From Raoultibacter massiliensis (lineage in GTDB: Bacteria; Actinomycetota; Coriobacteriia; Coriobacteriales; Eggerthellaceae), in contig NZ_LT962671.1 of assembly GCF_900199545.1 (NCBI RefSeq), forward strand, positions 2,374,003-2,438,002: a stretch of DNA of 64,000 bases, read 5' to 3'. This document shows positions 24,116-32,481 of this stretch, piece by piece; within the stretch, counting starts at the first letter, position 1; every line of letters begins with the position of its first letter. The translations under genes were made by a program, and so were the position numbers. Below the pieces are notes generated by a model. That model saw only the letters and a program-made list of their open reading frames with translations, searched no databases and was not told where the DNA came from.

Positions 24116-25825
24116 TTACGCTCCTTTCACGGCATGTTCGGCGGCAACGAACCCGAAGGTGACCGCACGGCCGATCGATGTTCCGGGAATATGGCGCGGG
24201 TAGTTGCCCGCAAAGAAGCTGCCCGACACGTTGCCGACAGCGTACAGCCCTTCGATGACGTTATCTTCGGTATCGAGCACCCGGCAGCTGCCATCGATCA
24301 TCAGCCCGCCTCCTGTGGCAAGGATGCAGCTGTTCGTGGTAAGCGCATAGATCGTTTGCCCGGCAAACGGAGCCGTCGACTCCATGAAGCGGTTGAAATC
24401 CATATCCTTCTTGCTATCCCAATACCCGTTCCACAACCCGATCGTCTCTTCGAGTCCGTCGGGATCTATGCCGCACTTTTCGGCAAGCTCGCGCGGGGTG
24501 GAGGCCGAAAACGCCCATCCCTTCTCGATGAACTCGTCCATGGCCTCTTTTGCCCCTGCGATTTCCTCTTCGCTGGCGCCGAGCATGCCATCGTCGAAGA
24601 TCTGCCAACAATTCGCACCGAAGCCGGGTTGCGCGTTCTGCGCGTTCGACACGGCTTGGAACGGCAGATCTTCGTTGACGTAGCGCATGCCCTTTGCGTT
24701 GACGTTGATGGCAAGCCAGATCGCCGTCCATACGCGCGCATCGTAGAAGGAATCGGGATTGCCCCAGCGGAAGTTCATGACCGGATGAGGCAGCGAATCC
24801 ATGTTCGCGCCCACCTTGAGTCCCATCATATGCCCGTCGCCCGTCGTTCCCCAGCCGGGATTCCACCAGCTCGATGTCGCATAATCTTCAGGACGAACCC
24901 ACGCCTGCATCATTTCGGGATTGGCATCGTAGCTCCCCGTTGCAAGAATAACGCCTTTTGCCGCGTTGATCTGAACGTATTCCTCTCCTGCTTTCGCAAC
25001 GGCTCCCGTGATGCGCCCGCTTCCATCACGCGTGAGCTGGACGGCGGGAGTGCTGTAGCGGATGTCGAGGTTGTCGTATTGGTTTGCAACCTCCGCCATC
25101 TCGCGACAGACGTAAATGCCCGAAAGACCGGAGCGCACACCCGCATCGGGCGGAAGCGAAGGACTGTCGTAGAATCCGAGTTCGGAATCGATGAGCGGCA
25201 TGCCGTTGGTGTTCGGCGCCTGTTCCACCTTTGTGATGACAAAGCCGTTTTCGCCTTTGTCGAGCATCTGCTGCCAAAAGTCGGTCGCTTCACCTGAATG
25301 GAACACGTAGGTGCGCGCCGGCTCGGGACGCGTGCGCCAATACGCAGAACGGTATATCTCATCAAGCAGCTGGGCGGGATCCACTTCCACCCCGGCATCT
25401 TTTTGAGCTTGGGCGTTGTAGGCGCCGAAGCATTCGAAGCAACCGCGACCCTTGGTCATCTTCTCGATGCACATCACCCGAGCACCCTCTTCTGCCGCCT
25501 TCAGCGCGGCGGTCAACCCCGCGATGCCCGCCCCGACAACAAGCACATCGCACTCTTCGGTCGACGAGATCTCGGATGCCGCGATTTCGCGGTCCTCGTA
25601 GGCGATCGGGCCGCGAGGGCCCGGACACTCTGCCTTCTTAAGAGGCAAAAGGGTCGTTTCGCCTGGGATGATGGTTTGATAGATGCTGGCAGCCTCTTCG
25701 GGTGACGCCGCATCATCCGCAAACGCAAAACCCGTGGTTCCGAATACGCCAAGCGCACCCGAAGCAAGCCCGACGGCTCCCGCACCTCGCAGGAAATCTC
25801 GTCTGGAAAATTCCTTTCCTCCCAT
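24116..25825 (-). CDS. Tat-exported FAD flavoprotein reductase paired with cytochrome
   Basis: The protein has 569 residues from the ATG behind GGAGGAG; the frame extends to 25990 but that part holds the operators. The signal contains SRRDFLRG (7-14) and ends GFAFADD without a lipobox, so the enzyme is released or held by partners. The FAD motif VLVVGAGIAGLTAA is near residue 87. There is no FMN domain, and haems are supplied by the trihaem lipoprotein encoded just downstream. Its substrate is unknown. Expression is probably controlled at the two CTTTAC palindromes upstream. Confidence 0.86.
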   Translation of the reverse strand: MGGKEFSRRDFLRGAGAVGLASGALGVFGTTGFAFADDAASPEEAASIYQTIIPGETTLLPLKKAECPGPRGPIAYEDREIAASEISSTEECDVLVVGAGIAGLTAALKAAEEGARVMCIEKMTKGRGCFECFGAYNAQAQKDAGVEVDPAQLLDEIYRSAYWRTRPEPARTYVFHSGEATDFWQQMLDKGENGFVITKVEQAPNTNGMPLIDSELGFYDSPSLPPDAGVRSGLSGIYVCREMAEVANQYDNLDIRYSTPAVQLTRDGSGRITGAVAKAGEEYVQINAAKGVILATGSYDANPEMMQAWVRPEDYATSSWWNPGWGTTGDGHMMGLKVGANMDSLPHPVMNFRWGNPDSFYDARVWTAIWLAINVNAKGMRYVNEDLPFQAVSNAQNAQPGFGANCWQIFDDGMLGASEEEIAGAKEAMDEFIEKGWAFSASTPRELAEKCGIDPDGLEETIGLWNGYWDSKKDMDFNRFMESTAPFAGQTIYALTTNSCILATGGGLMIDGSCRVLDTEDNVIEGLYAVGNVSGSFFAGNYPRHIPGTSIGRAVTFGFVAAEHAVKGA

Positions 25826-25851
25826 TGCTCCTCCTTGGTAGCTCTTTCTTA

Positions 25852-25899
25852 CTTTACAACGTAAAGCAAATAGTAGCGCCTTTTCTTTACATTGTAAAG
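25852..25899. promoter_or_regulatory. Tandem 15-bp palindromes upstream of flavin reductase
   Basis: CTTTACAACGTAAAG (25852-25866) and CTTTACATTGTAAAG (25885-25899) share perfect 6-bp arms with a 3-bp centre. Centres are 33 bp apart, about three helical turns, on one face of the DNA. They fit operators for a dimeric repressor such as the TetR protein encoded in the same gene group. Confidence 0.65.
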
Positions 25900-25985
25900 T
25901 AGACTGCATTGCAAAGCGGTCTTCCCGACTGAACCCGAGCCCGCTTCCCGCTCGGCACCTTCGCACCCGGCCAGGGCGAACAGGA

Positions 25986-26018
25986 CGCAAAAAAAGCGGG
26001 CCAGAGGCCCGCTTTTGA
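25986..26018 (-). terminator. Terminator of the molybdenum respiratory operon
   Basis: A GC-rich stem (AAAGCGGGCC and its complement, 3-base loop) directly follows the NrfD-type gene and on the minus strand ends in TTTTTTTGCG. Confidence 0.88.
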
Positions 26019-26035
26019 AAACAATGTGAGCTTCG

Positions 26036-26998
26036 CTATCCAGCCACCGCCATAAGGGCAGCTGCCGCCAGATTGGCGTGCAACCCGGCGGCAAGGATGA
26101 GAAAGCGCAACTCGCACCCGCCGACGAGCGCGCCGATGGCGCCGATGGCCGTTGCCGCACGCACGTCTTTCTTCTTGGATGCGAGACCGATAACAGCCAT
26201 GATCAGCGGCAGCGCTAAACCGCATACCACCACCATGCCCCAGAAGTACGGAGCAAGCACGCCAGCGGTCAGCATTTCAGCCGACTGAGCAGCTGTGGCG
26301 CCCAAAGCCGTGGCGGTATCGGCGCCGAGCATCGCGGAAAAGAACGCTGCAAGCACCGCGAGCTCGAGCAGCACGAGCACGATGACGATGCGTTCCATGA
26401 GCGTTTGCGCCTTATGGGCGATACGCTCCTTTTTCGAGACGACCACCGAAATGAGTTCGACAAGTGCAACGCCGGTGTCGAACGCCGACACCGTGAACAA
26501 ACACGGCAGAAGCCACGTATCCCACAGCGGCACCCCGCCCGAACTCATAAGCAACATGCCCGTGTATACCGCCACGAACGCACCGAGCGCGATGCCCGCG
26601 ACGGCGAGCACGCGACGCACGGATCCGCCATGCTTGGCGTACCACGTCTCTTTCGACGAAAGCCTCTTCACGATGGGTGGCGTAGCCAAAAGGGCTGATA
26701 CGCCGAACACGACCAGCGCGCCGAATGCGCCCCATGCACCATAGGTCATCCACGACGTGAAGTGGTCAAACGCGCTCCACATCATCATACCGCGCAACGG
26801 TTGGGTAAGCTCGGAAAGCAACAACAGCAAACCCACGCCGAGGCTTGCCACGGCAGCCCACATAGACGCGCAGATAATCAGACCATGGCGCTTGCGGTCG
26901 ATGAGATAGAGCACCGCCGCCATGACGAACGTGCCGGCGCCCATGCCGCCCAAGAACAGATAGAGCGCTGGTTGCCATCCCCAAATTGTTTGAAGCAT
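26036..26998 (-). CDS. NrfD/PsrC-type membrane subunit
   Basis: The 320-residue protein is made of eight to nine membrane helices and starts MLQTIWGWQPALYLFLGGMG, the conserved beginning of NrfD/DmsC/PsrC-type quinone-interacting subunits. It should bind menaquinol and pass electrons to the FeS protein encoded just upstream. It is the last gene of the operon that begins with the cytochrome-fused sulfite-oxidase-fold protein, and a strong terminator follows. The second cassette at 50952-53719 has no such subunit. Confidence 0.85.
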   Translation of the reverse strand: MLQTIWGWQPALYLFLGGMGAGTFVMAAVLYLIDRKRHGLIICASMWAAVASLGVGLLLLLSELTQPLRGMMMWSAFDHFTSWMTYGAWGAFGALVVFGVSALLATPPIVKRLSSKETWYAKHGGSVRRVLAVAGIALGAFVAVYTGMLLMSSGGVPLWDTWLLPCLFTVSAFDTGVALVELISVVVSKKERIAHKAQTLMERIVIVLVLLELAVLAAFFSAMLGADTATALGATAAQSAEMLTAGVLAPYFWGMVVVCGLALPLIMAVIGLASKKKDVRAATAIGAIGALVGGCELRFLILAAGLHANLAAAALMAVAG

Positions 26999-27025
26999 GA
27001 AATCACCTCCTCTTTCGCTGCGCGG

Positions 27026-27679
27026 CTATCCGCGAATCAGACACGACGGATCATTGGCGGACGCAAGGACCACCGCATCGGGCGCCTGCTCCTTCAGCTC
27101 CTCTATGGGGCCGTACTTCAACGCGTTGAAAATGCACGCCTGCACGCAATACGGCGTATCGCCTGGCTCAATGCCCGCACCCAGACAGCAGTCGCACTTG
27201 TCCATGGTTTCCGCATTGTAGCGCGGCACGTCGTAAGGGCATGCCTGGTAACAATACTTGCAGCCGATACAGCTGCTTTGATCCACCGAGACAATGCCGC
27301 ACGCTCCCTTCGAAATAGCGCCCGCCGGGCACACGCGTTCGCAACTGGGCTGAGCGCAATGCATGCACGATGTGGATACGCTCACCTTTTCGCGCTTCGC
27401 ATTGACGATCACCGTGATGCGGCGACGGTCGGGCGTTTCGTCCGATAAGCCATTCTGCTGGCGGCACGCATCAATGCACTTCTCGCAGTTCACGCACCTT
27501 GATGCATCAACGAGAAAGCCATACTGCACACCGGCGTTCGCCTCGTCGGCCACCGATGCGTCGTCGCTTGCCGTTGCACGACGGGGAGCCATGATGCCAC
27601 CCACGATGACCGCCGAAGCGCCTAATGCAAAAGCGCCTTTCACAAGCGTCCTGCGCGAAACATCCACGGTTTGTCGCAT
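27026..27679 (-). CDS. Tat-exported 4Fe-4S ferredoxin subunit (NrfC/DmsB type)
   Basis: The 217-residue protein has a Tat signal (SRRTLVKG near residue 8) and sixteen cysteines in ferredoxin-like groups: CVNCEKC with C, CMHC with C and C, CIGCKYC with C, and CDCC with C and C. This is the four-cluster pattern of NrfC/DmsB/PsrB electron-transfer subunits. It should relay electrons between the NrfD-type membrane subunit and the catalytic molybdenum proteins on the outer face. Genes on both sides are close (12 and 27 bp). Confidence 0.88.
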   Translation of the reverse strand: MRQTVDVSRRTLVKGAFALGASAVIVGGIMAPRRATASDDASVADEANAGVQYGFLVDASRCVNCEKCIDACRQQNGLSDETPDRRRITVIVNAKREKVSVSTSCMHCAQPSCERVCPAGAISKGACGIVSVDQSSCIGCKYCYQACPYDVPRYNAETMDKCDCCLGAGIEPGDTPYCVQACIFNALKYGPIEELKEQAPDAVVLASANDPSCLIRG

Positions 27680-27691
27680 GTCTTCCCCTTC

Positions 27692-27970
27692 CTACCGTAT
27701 GTCCAGCTCGACAAGGGCGGGCTGCGGACTCACTTCGCCGCGCTCGTTAACCGAGCGCACGTGCATACGGTACGCGCCCGCTCGCGGCGGCGTGAAATCA
27801 AGCGTCCACATCACGTTTTGGTAATCGTTCGTGCCTTCGGTCGGGCGCGTGGTCCAGTGCTCGCCTTCATCAAGCGAAAACTGGACTGCCGCAATACGAT
27901 GCCCGAAGTCGTACGCCGTACCGCTCAACCGCAGAACCTGGCCTGCCGTGCCTTGCACTGGGGGAATCAT
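27692..27970 (-). CDS. Stand-alone Mo-co dimerisation domain protein
   Basis: The 92-residue protein corresponds to the immunoglobulin-like C-terminal domain of sulfite oxidases, with AAVQFSLDEGEHWTT and the ending FTPPRAGAYRMHVRSVN. It has no signal peptide of its own and its ATG overlaps the stop of the sulfite-oxidase-fold gene as ATGA. I infer that the two chains are the split halves of one sulfite-oxidase-like protein; export would need its partner. The paralogue at 50952 has the same length and position. Confidence 0.75.
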   Translation of the reverse strand: MIPPVQGTAGQVLRLSGTAYDFGHRIAAVQFSLDEGEHWTTRPTEGTNDYQNVMWTLDFTPPRAGAYRMHVRSVNERGEVSPQPALVELDIR

Positions 27971-28785
27971 CGAACTTCTCCTCCGAGCAGTACGCCTACG
28001 TTCGGCAGGCTCTGATACGCCGCACGCGCCTCATCGGAATGAGGGTTCGCCGGTGGCGTTTCGCGCTCTTCAAGCGTGATGCTCACTATGTCGCGAGCAA
28101 AATAGCTCGCCGCGGTGGAGCCCAGCCACAGCTGGTTCACGCCGCCCATCACATCGGCGATCGGTGAGCCGTTCACGTCGAACACCAACGGGCAGTAGCG
28201 CATTCTGAGATAGTCCAGCGGCAGCGCTACCTCGTAACCATCGGACGAAGCAAATACGACCGTATTCACATCGGCGGAAGGCTGAGCCAGCTCGATGATC
28301 TTCAACGCAGAAATGCCCGTGACTTCGGCATTGGCGACAGCACGCCCGTCAGAGGGGTTGCCAGCGCACGAGCAGCCCATGACCACGTTTTGAAGCTCTT
28401 CCTTCTCGGAAAGTTCCCCGAACGTTGCCGTGTACGCGTTTTCGACATCGCCCTGCACGGCAATCGACCAGTCCTCTATTGCAACGGCCTTCCCGTCGCC
28501 CATCGGGTTTGCGCCGCACAAATAGGCCGAAGCCTCGCCCAGGTTCCTTTTGATGTCATCGGTTGACGTCACCTTGGATTGAGTGAAGGAAAACTCGCCC
28601 CCCACTTTGTCCATACGCACGATGAAATCGTTGACGGAACCGCCCTCCTGCCACTCCGCGGCCTGAGGATCGGATACAGGCTGCGCTTCGGTCGAAGCGG
28701 TGGCGGCCAGTGCAACGCCGCCCATGCCCGTAACCGCCAGTATCGAGCTTGCCCCCATGGCAAGCGTCTTTTTCAAGGCATCCAT
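27967..28785 (-). CDS. Sulfite-oxidase-fold molybdopterin protein, small form
   Basis: The 272-residue protein has a Sec-type signal (ending VALAATAST) and one Oxidored_molyb domain. MGCSCAGNP matches the C-x-G-N segment whose cysteine coordinates molybdenum in sulfite oxidases. Later YEVALPLDYL and MGGVNQLWLG are typical of the fold. The C-terminal dimerisation domain is missing and is encoded by the next gene. The protein probably works with the larger cytochrome-fused protein in the same operon. The reaction, either oxidation or reduction of a sulfur or nitrogen oxyanion or an oxygenated organic, is unknown. Confidence 0.78.
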   Translation of the reverse strand: MDALKKTLAMGASSILAVTGMGGVALAATASTEAQPVSDPQAAEWQEGGSVNDFIVRMDKVGGEFSFTQSKVTSTDDIKRNLGEASAYLCGANPMGDGKAVAIEDWSIAVQGDVENAYTATFGELSEKEELQNVVMGCSCAGNPSDGRAVANAEVTGISALKIIELAQPSADVNTVVFASSDGYEVALPLDYLRMRYCPLVFDVNGSPIADVMGGVNQLWLGSTAASYFARDIVSITLEERETPPANPHSDEARAAYQSLPNVGVLLGGEVR

Positions 28786-28800
28786 TCTCTACCTCCTTGC

Positions 28801-28826
28801 CGAAAGCCCGCCCTCGCGGGCTTTCG
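28801..28826 (-). other. Intercistronic hairpin within the molybdenum operon
   Basis: A perfect 11-bp stem (arms 28801-28811 and 28816-28826, loop CCTC) lies between the cytochrome-fused gene and the small sulfite-oxidase-fold gene. It has no T-run. It may set different expression levels by partial termination or by protecting an mRNA end. Confidence 0.55.
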
Positions 28827-28836
28827 GACCGTATGC

Positions 28837-30459
28837 TTAAGACATCTGTTTGACGTTGACCATGACCTTATCGGGCTCGTAGCTCACGCGACCCTGGTCG
28901 GTGGTCGCACGGACCTGAAGCAGATAACCGCCCGTCTGCTCAGGAGCCGTCCAAGTAAAGTGCCAGTACACCCAGCGGTACTTATCGGAATCGGACGTAT
29001 CGAAGCTCGTCCACGTCTTGCCGCCATCCATCGAGAACTCGACCGAGGTGACCTGCTCGTCCATGGCGTAGGCATAGCCCTCGAACTCGTATTCCTCGCC
29101 AGGGGTGATAATCAGTCCTTCCGGGGTACCCATAATGCCCGTAACGGGTTTGTTGCCGAATCCGGCATCGGTTTCCTTGGCGGGATGCCAATGTCCGATT
29201 GCAGTCGGCTCGCTCTCCAAGCCCATGCCGTCGTTGAGATGATACTCGTCATCGGAGATGTAAATCTCACTCACCCAACGCCCGCTGTTCGAAATGGCGT
29301 GCCCAGGCCACCACATGCGGCAGGGAAAACCTTCGGCGCGCGTAAGCGGACGCCCGTTGATCTCGTAGATGAGCAGGCCGCCCGATTCAAGGCAATCCTC
29401 GATGGACGTACCGCTACCGTAACCGGTAGGACCGTTGGTTCCCCAACCTTCGGCATCGTGGGCGGTGATGGTCGTAGCTCCTTCTTGCACGCCCGCCTGT
29501 TCGAGGATCCACTTGATGGGAATGCCCTTCACTTCGGCGTTGACGATCCACTCGCCGCCAGCGCCGCTAATGTTGCACTGCATGGTGCTGACGGTCGTTT
29601 CGCTGGGAGCGCTCTCGATCAACTCGGCCAGCGTCCACTCCCTCGGATTGTCCAGCATGCCCGTAACGGCAATGGACCAGTCCTCATATTCGGACGTATC
29701 GACAGGCTCTTCTTGGTAGGCTTTGTCCAAGGGCTCGCTGTTGGGTCCGGCATACTTCGTCATCTCGACGGTATCGCCCGCAAGGGTATCCTGGTCGTAA
29801 GCGAATTCACCCTGAACGTCCGCCACATCGACCATGCCGTTGAACGCATCGTACTTGGCCTCTTCCCACAGCTGCATGCCCGTACCGTCCGAGGTGACGG
29901 CATGACAGGTCATGCAGTCGCCCTTGAAGGAATCCTTGCCGTGGATACCGTGGATGAGATTGCCGAACTGATACGGACCCGCAAGCGTCTCACCCGTGGT
30001 TTCATTGTGGCATAGCAGGCAATCCGTGACATCGGTATTGGTGTTCAGCCCGTTTTCGATATCCCAATGGCGGGTTGGAAGCTTGTCCAAAACATCGACG
30101 AGGCCATCTTGATGGCACGATTCGCAGCCGCGGTTTTCGGCATCGAGGTAGTAGACGTTGTATGCGCTCGGAAACGCCCAAAACGCACTTCCACCGGCAT
30201 CGCTTGGAACCTTCTGCACTTGACGGCCGTCCTCAAGCGTCTCCACCGTTGGAGCGTAATCCTCGCAGAGGCCGGTCATCTCTTTCTGGATTTCCTCCAA
30301 GCTTGCAGCGGATTTCTCGCCTCCCGTAAGTTCGACCGCACCGTTTTGCGGCGCATCAGTCGTCTCTTGCTCCACTGCGGGAACGCATGCGACGAGGGAG
30401 GCTCCCAAAGCGCAGCAGCAGAGTGCGGCACCCCATATGGCCGGTTTTCGCATCGCCAT
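28837..30459 (-). CDS. Trihaem cytochrome fused to sulfite-oxidase-fold domain, lipoprotein
   Basis: The 540-residue protein starts at ATG 30459 behind AGGAGAGGGCG; the frame extends to 30555. A signal ends in LVAC, a lipobox. Residues about 90-200 carry three CXXCH motifs (CESCH, CLLCH, CMTCH). A sulfite-oxidase-type catalytic domain follows, with the likely molybdenum cysteine in MQCNISGAGGEW, then CRMWWPGHA and a C-terminal dimerisation domain (VEFSMDGGKTWTSF). Electrons thus pass from haems to a molybdenum centre in one chain. With the downstream FeS and NrfD-type subunits it probably forms a complex that links menaquinol to an external acceptor. A paralogue lies at 52058. Confidence 0.82.
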   Translation of the reverse strand: MAMRKPAIWGAALCCCALGASLVACVPAVEQETTDAPQNGAVELTGGEKSAASLEEIQKEMTGLCEDYAPTVETLEDGRQVQKVPSDAGGSAFWAFPSAYNVYYLDAENRGCESCHQDGLVDVLDKLPTRHWDIENGLNTNTDVTDCLLCHNETTGETLAGPYQFGNLIHGIHGKDSFKGDCMTCHAVTSDGTGMQLWEEAKYDAFNGMVDVADVQGEFAYDQDTLAGDTVEMTKYAGPNSEPLDKAYQEEPVDTSEYEDWSIAVTGMLDNPREWTLAELIESAPSETTVSTMQCNISGAGGEWIVNAEVKGIPIKWILEQAGVQEGATTITAHDAEGWGTNGPTGYGSGTSIEDCLESGGLLIYEINGRPLTRAEGFPCRMWWPGHAISNSGRWVSEIYISDDEYHLNDGMGLESEPTAIGHWHPAKETDAGFGNKPVTGIMGTPEGLIITPGEEYEFEGYAYAMDEQVTSVEFSMDGGKTWTSFDTSDSDKYRWVYWHFTWTAPEQTGGYLLQVRATTDQGRVSYEPDKVMVNVKQMS

Positions 30460-30541
30460 CGCCCTCTCCTTTCTTCCGTTTGAAATTCCCCTGGGCATCG
30501 GAACCGGAAGCACTGCCCGGCCATCACCCGTTTTCCGCATA

Positions 30542-30579
30542 GTATCATATATCATACAAATATACGATACTTATCGTAT
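30542..30579. promoter_or_regulatory. GTAT/ATAC inverted elements upstream of the molybdenum operon
   Basis: GTATCATATATCATAC (30542-30557) and ATACGATACTTATCGTAT (30562-30579, perfect 8-bp arms) lie in an AT-rich stretch about 90-120 bp before the first gene. The half-sites resemble the GTATCCTA element before the GntR gene (32315-32336), so that regulator may act here. Confidence 0.5.
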
Positions 30580-30599
30580 TATACTATGATACTTTTTGA

Positions 30600-30938
30600 A
30601 GGATAATAAGAAACGGCAAATTGCCGTCCGTTGCGCTATCGACCGCAACGGATAATCAAGGGACGGATGTGCACGACCGAAGAACCATCCGTCGCACCCG
30701 CCCAACCGAAAAAGATGCTTTCGCCTCCTGGCCCAACCGAAGCGAAAGACGCTCGGCGCATGTGCAAAGCATTGCGCATCAACGAAACGACTAACGTATC
30801 GAGATTTCCTCGCTTGAGGCATACGAACCGCTCTTCTGCATCGGCCTGGTCCCAGCTTTGCCAATAGCCAATGCACTGCACGCCAAGGGACCCTCGCAGC
30901 GCACGAGGACTCCTTCGCATTCGACTATATGCCGAGCC
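30600..30938. other. Intergenic region without a supported gene
   Basis: I see no gene here. A small hairpin ACGGCAAATTGCCGT lies near 30613-30627. Frames on both strands are short, overlap each other and lack ribosome binding sites. Confidence 0.4.
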
Positions 30939-31883
30939 CTACCCCCTCGCGATCTTCTCCAGGCCCTCGAAAGCCTCTGATAGAGCGCTTGGCACCACCA
31001 CAAGACCGCCTTTTTCCTTCACGCTTTCCGAAACGAAGCTCATCGCGCGCAGCTGCAACGCCGCGTCTTCACGCCCATAGGTGCGGGCGGCGTCCACGAA
31101 CATCTCGGATACTTCCTTTTCCACCTCAGCTAGTATTATGCGCGCATTGTACTCGCGCTCAGCTCGGGCCTCGGCGGATAAGGCTTCTTGCAGATCACCG
31201 GGAATCTCGATGTCGCGAATCTCCACCGATGTTACGGTAACCCCCCATTCGCGCGTCTTGCGCTCAAGAATGTCAGCCACCTCCTGGTCGATCTGGGTGC
31301 GCCTTGTGCTCAACTGGGCGATGGCCACACCGCCCATCACGTCACGCAACGTGGTTTGCGCCACCCAGTACACCATGTTCGCGTAGTTTTTCACCTCGGT
31401 GCATGCCGTGCCCGCATCCCATACCGTCCAAAACAACACGGCATCTACGTTCACTGGCACAAGATCAGCAGTGAGCACATGCTCGGCTTTGAACGCCGTG
31501 GAACGCATGCGCATGTCAACCGTAGACGCCGCGTATTCAACCAGCGGAATCATAAACACCAAGCCCGGCCCCGCCACGCGGTTGAACTTACCCAGACGCA
31601 TAACCACCGCGCGCTCCCATTCCATAACCACATGCATGCAGCTGAACAGCAGCGCCGCGGCGATGGCTCCCGCAACGGCAACGACCACCGAGGCAAGCGC
31701 CCAAGCTGCAAGCTCGCATGCCGCGAACACCGCAAGCGAAATGATCCACCGCAATGCCACTGCGCCCGAACGGCTGGTGACCTCTTGGTCGAAACTCGTA
31801 TCGGCGCCGACGAACGCTCCGCTCGCCAGCTCGCTTTCATCCTCGTCGAAGTACGATTTCTTAGCCTCGGCTTCGTTTCCCAT
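30939..31883 (-). CDS. Slipin, SPFH/band 7 membrane protein
   Basis: The 314-residue protein starts at MGNEAEAKKS behind GGGAAGGG. Two hydrophobic segments (residues about 45-85) are followed by the SPFH domain with ERAVVMRLGKFNRVAGPGLV and later TSVEIRDIEIPGDLQ. The C-terminal part has AEREYNARIILAEVEKE, the usual helix of slipins. Slipins form oligomeric rings on the cytoplasmic membrane and organise membrane proteins; they are often paired with NfeD proteases, none of which is seen here. It lies 24 bp after the GntR gene, so the two are co-transcribed. Confidence 0.88.
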   Translation of the reverse strand: MGNEAEAKKSYFDEDESELASGAFVGADTSFDQEVTSRSGAVALRWIISLAVFAACELAAWALASVVVAVAGAIAAALLFSCMHVVMEWERAVVMRLGKFNRVAGPGLVFMIPLVEYAASTVDMRMRSTAFKAEHVLTADLVPVNVDAVLFWTVWDAGTACTEVKNYANMVYWVAQTTLRDVMGGVAIAQLSTRRTQIDQEVADILERKTREWGVTVTSVEIRDIEIPGDLQEALSAEARAEREYNARIILAEVEKEVSEMFVDAARTYGREDAALQLRAMSFVSESVKEKGGLVVVPSALSEAFEGLEKIARG

Positions 31884-31907
31884 AAAGGCCCTTCCCCTCA
31901 AGCGGCG

Positions 31908-32291
31908 CTACGCAGTCCATTCAGACAAACGCTCGCGCAACCTCATTTCCAAATCTTCCCTGGAGACATTGCATTCTCTGGCCACGCGCAAAAGCTCATC
32001 GATCACCATGTCCACCGGAGAGCCCGGCGCCTCGATCGAACCGTGATCGATATCGGCAATGGTCGAGCGCTTGCCGCGACCGGAATTGATGAGGCCGTCG
32101 GCCTCAAGATCTTGATACACCTTGTGTACCGTGTTGTAGTTCACACCCAGCTGCACGGCCAAATTGCGCACCGTAGGCAACACGTCGCCGGGCTTGAGCT
32201 GACCAGATTTAATGAGGAAGTACATATGGTTGCGAATCTGCACCCATACGGGAACGCCCGATTTCTCGTCGATTTTCAGCGTATCGAACAC
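31908..32291 (-). CDS. GntR family regulator, YtrA subfamily
   Basis: The protein has 127 residues if the GTG at 32291 is the start, placed after GGGGAG; the open frame extends to 32603, across the operator. The GntR winged helix is clear (VWVQIRNHMYFLIKSGQLKPG, PTVRNLAVQLGVNYNTVHKVY, ADGLINSGRGKRS), and a short helical tail without a ligand domain marks the YtrA group. It sits behind the palindrome at 32315-32336 and probably represses itself and the slipin gene, and possibly the molybdenum operon through similar sites at 30542-30579. Confidence 0.86.
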   Translation of the reverse strand: MFDTLKIDEKSGVPVWVQIRNHMYFLIKSGQLKPGDVLPTVRNLAVQLGVNYNTVHKVYQDLEADGLINSGRGKRSTIADIDHGSIEAPGSPVDMVIDELLRVARECNVSREDLEMRLRERLSEWTA

Positions 32292-32314
32292 TTCGGTGCA
32301 TCTCCCCGTCTCTC

Positions 32315-32336
32315 GTATCCTACAGATATAGGATAC
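32315..32336. promoter_or_regulatory. GntR autoregulatory operator
   Basis: GTATCCTA (32315-32322) and TAGGATAC (32329-32336) form a perfect inverted repeat with a six-base centre, 24 bp upstream of the GntR start codon. The position fits a self-repressed YtrA-type gene. Confidence 0.65.
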
Positions 32337-32418
32337 CACAGGGCTCCCAGGCGAAGACGCGCAACCGATTCCCAACGGGATTCGCCTCCCGACCAGATCC
32401 TGCCAGCTATGAAATTGC

Positions 32419-32450
32419 CGAGGCCCCCGGCAAGCATGCCAGGGGCCTCG
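32419..32450 (-). terminator. Hairpin after the 2028-residue surface protein
   Basis: CGAGGCCCC and GGGGCCTCG arms (32419-32427 and 32442-32450) enclose a further partly paired loop. On the minus strand it follows the stop at 32482 and is followed by GCAATTTC, a weak T-run. Confidence 0.55.
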
Positions 32451-32481
32451 AGCAGCATGAAATCGCTTCGAAAAAAACGCT

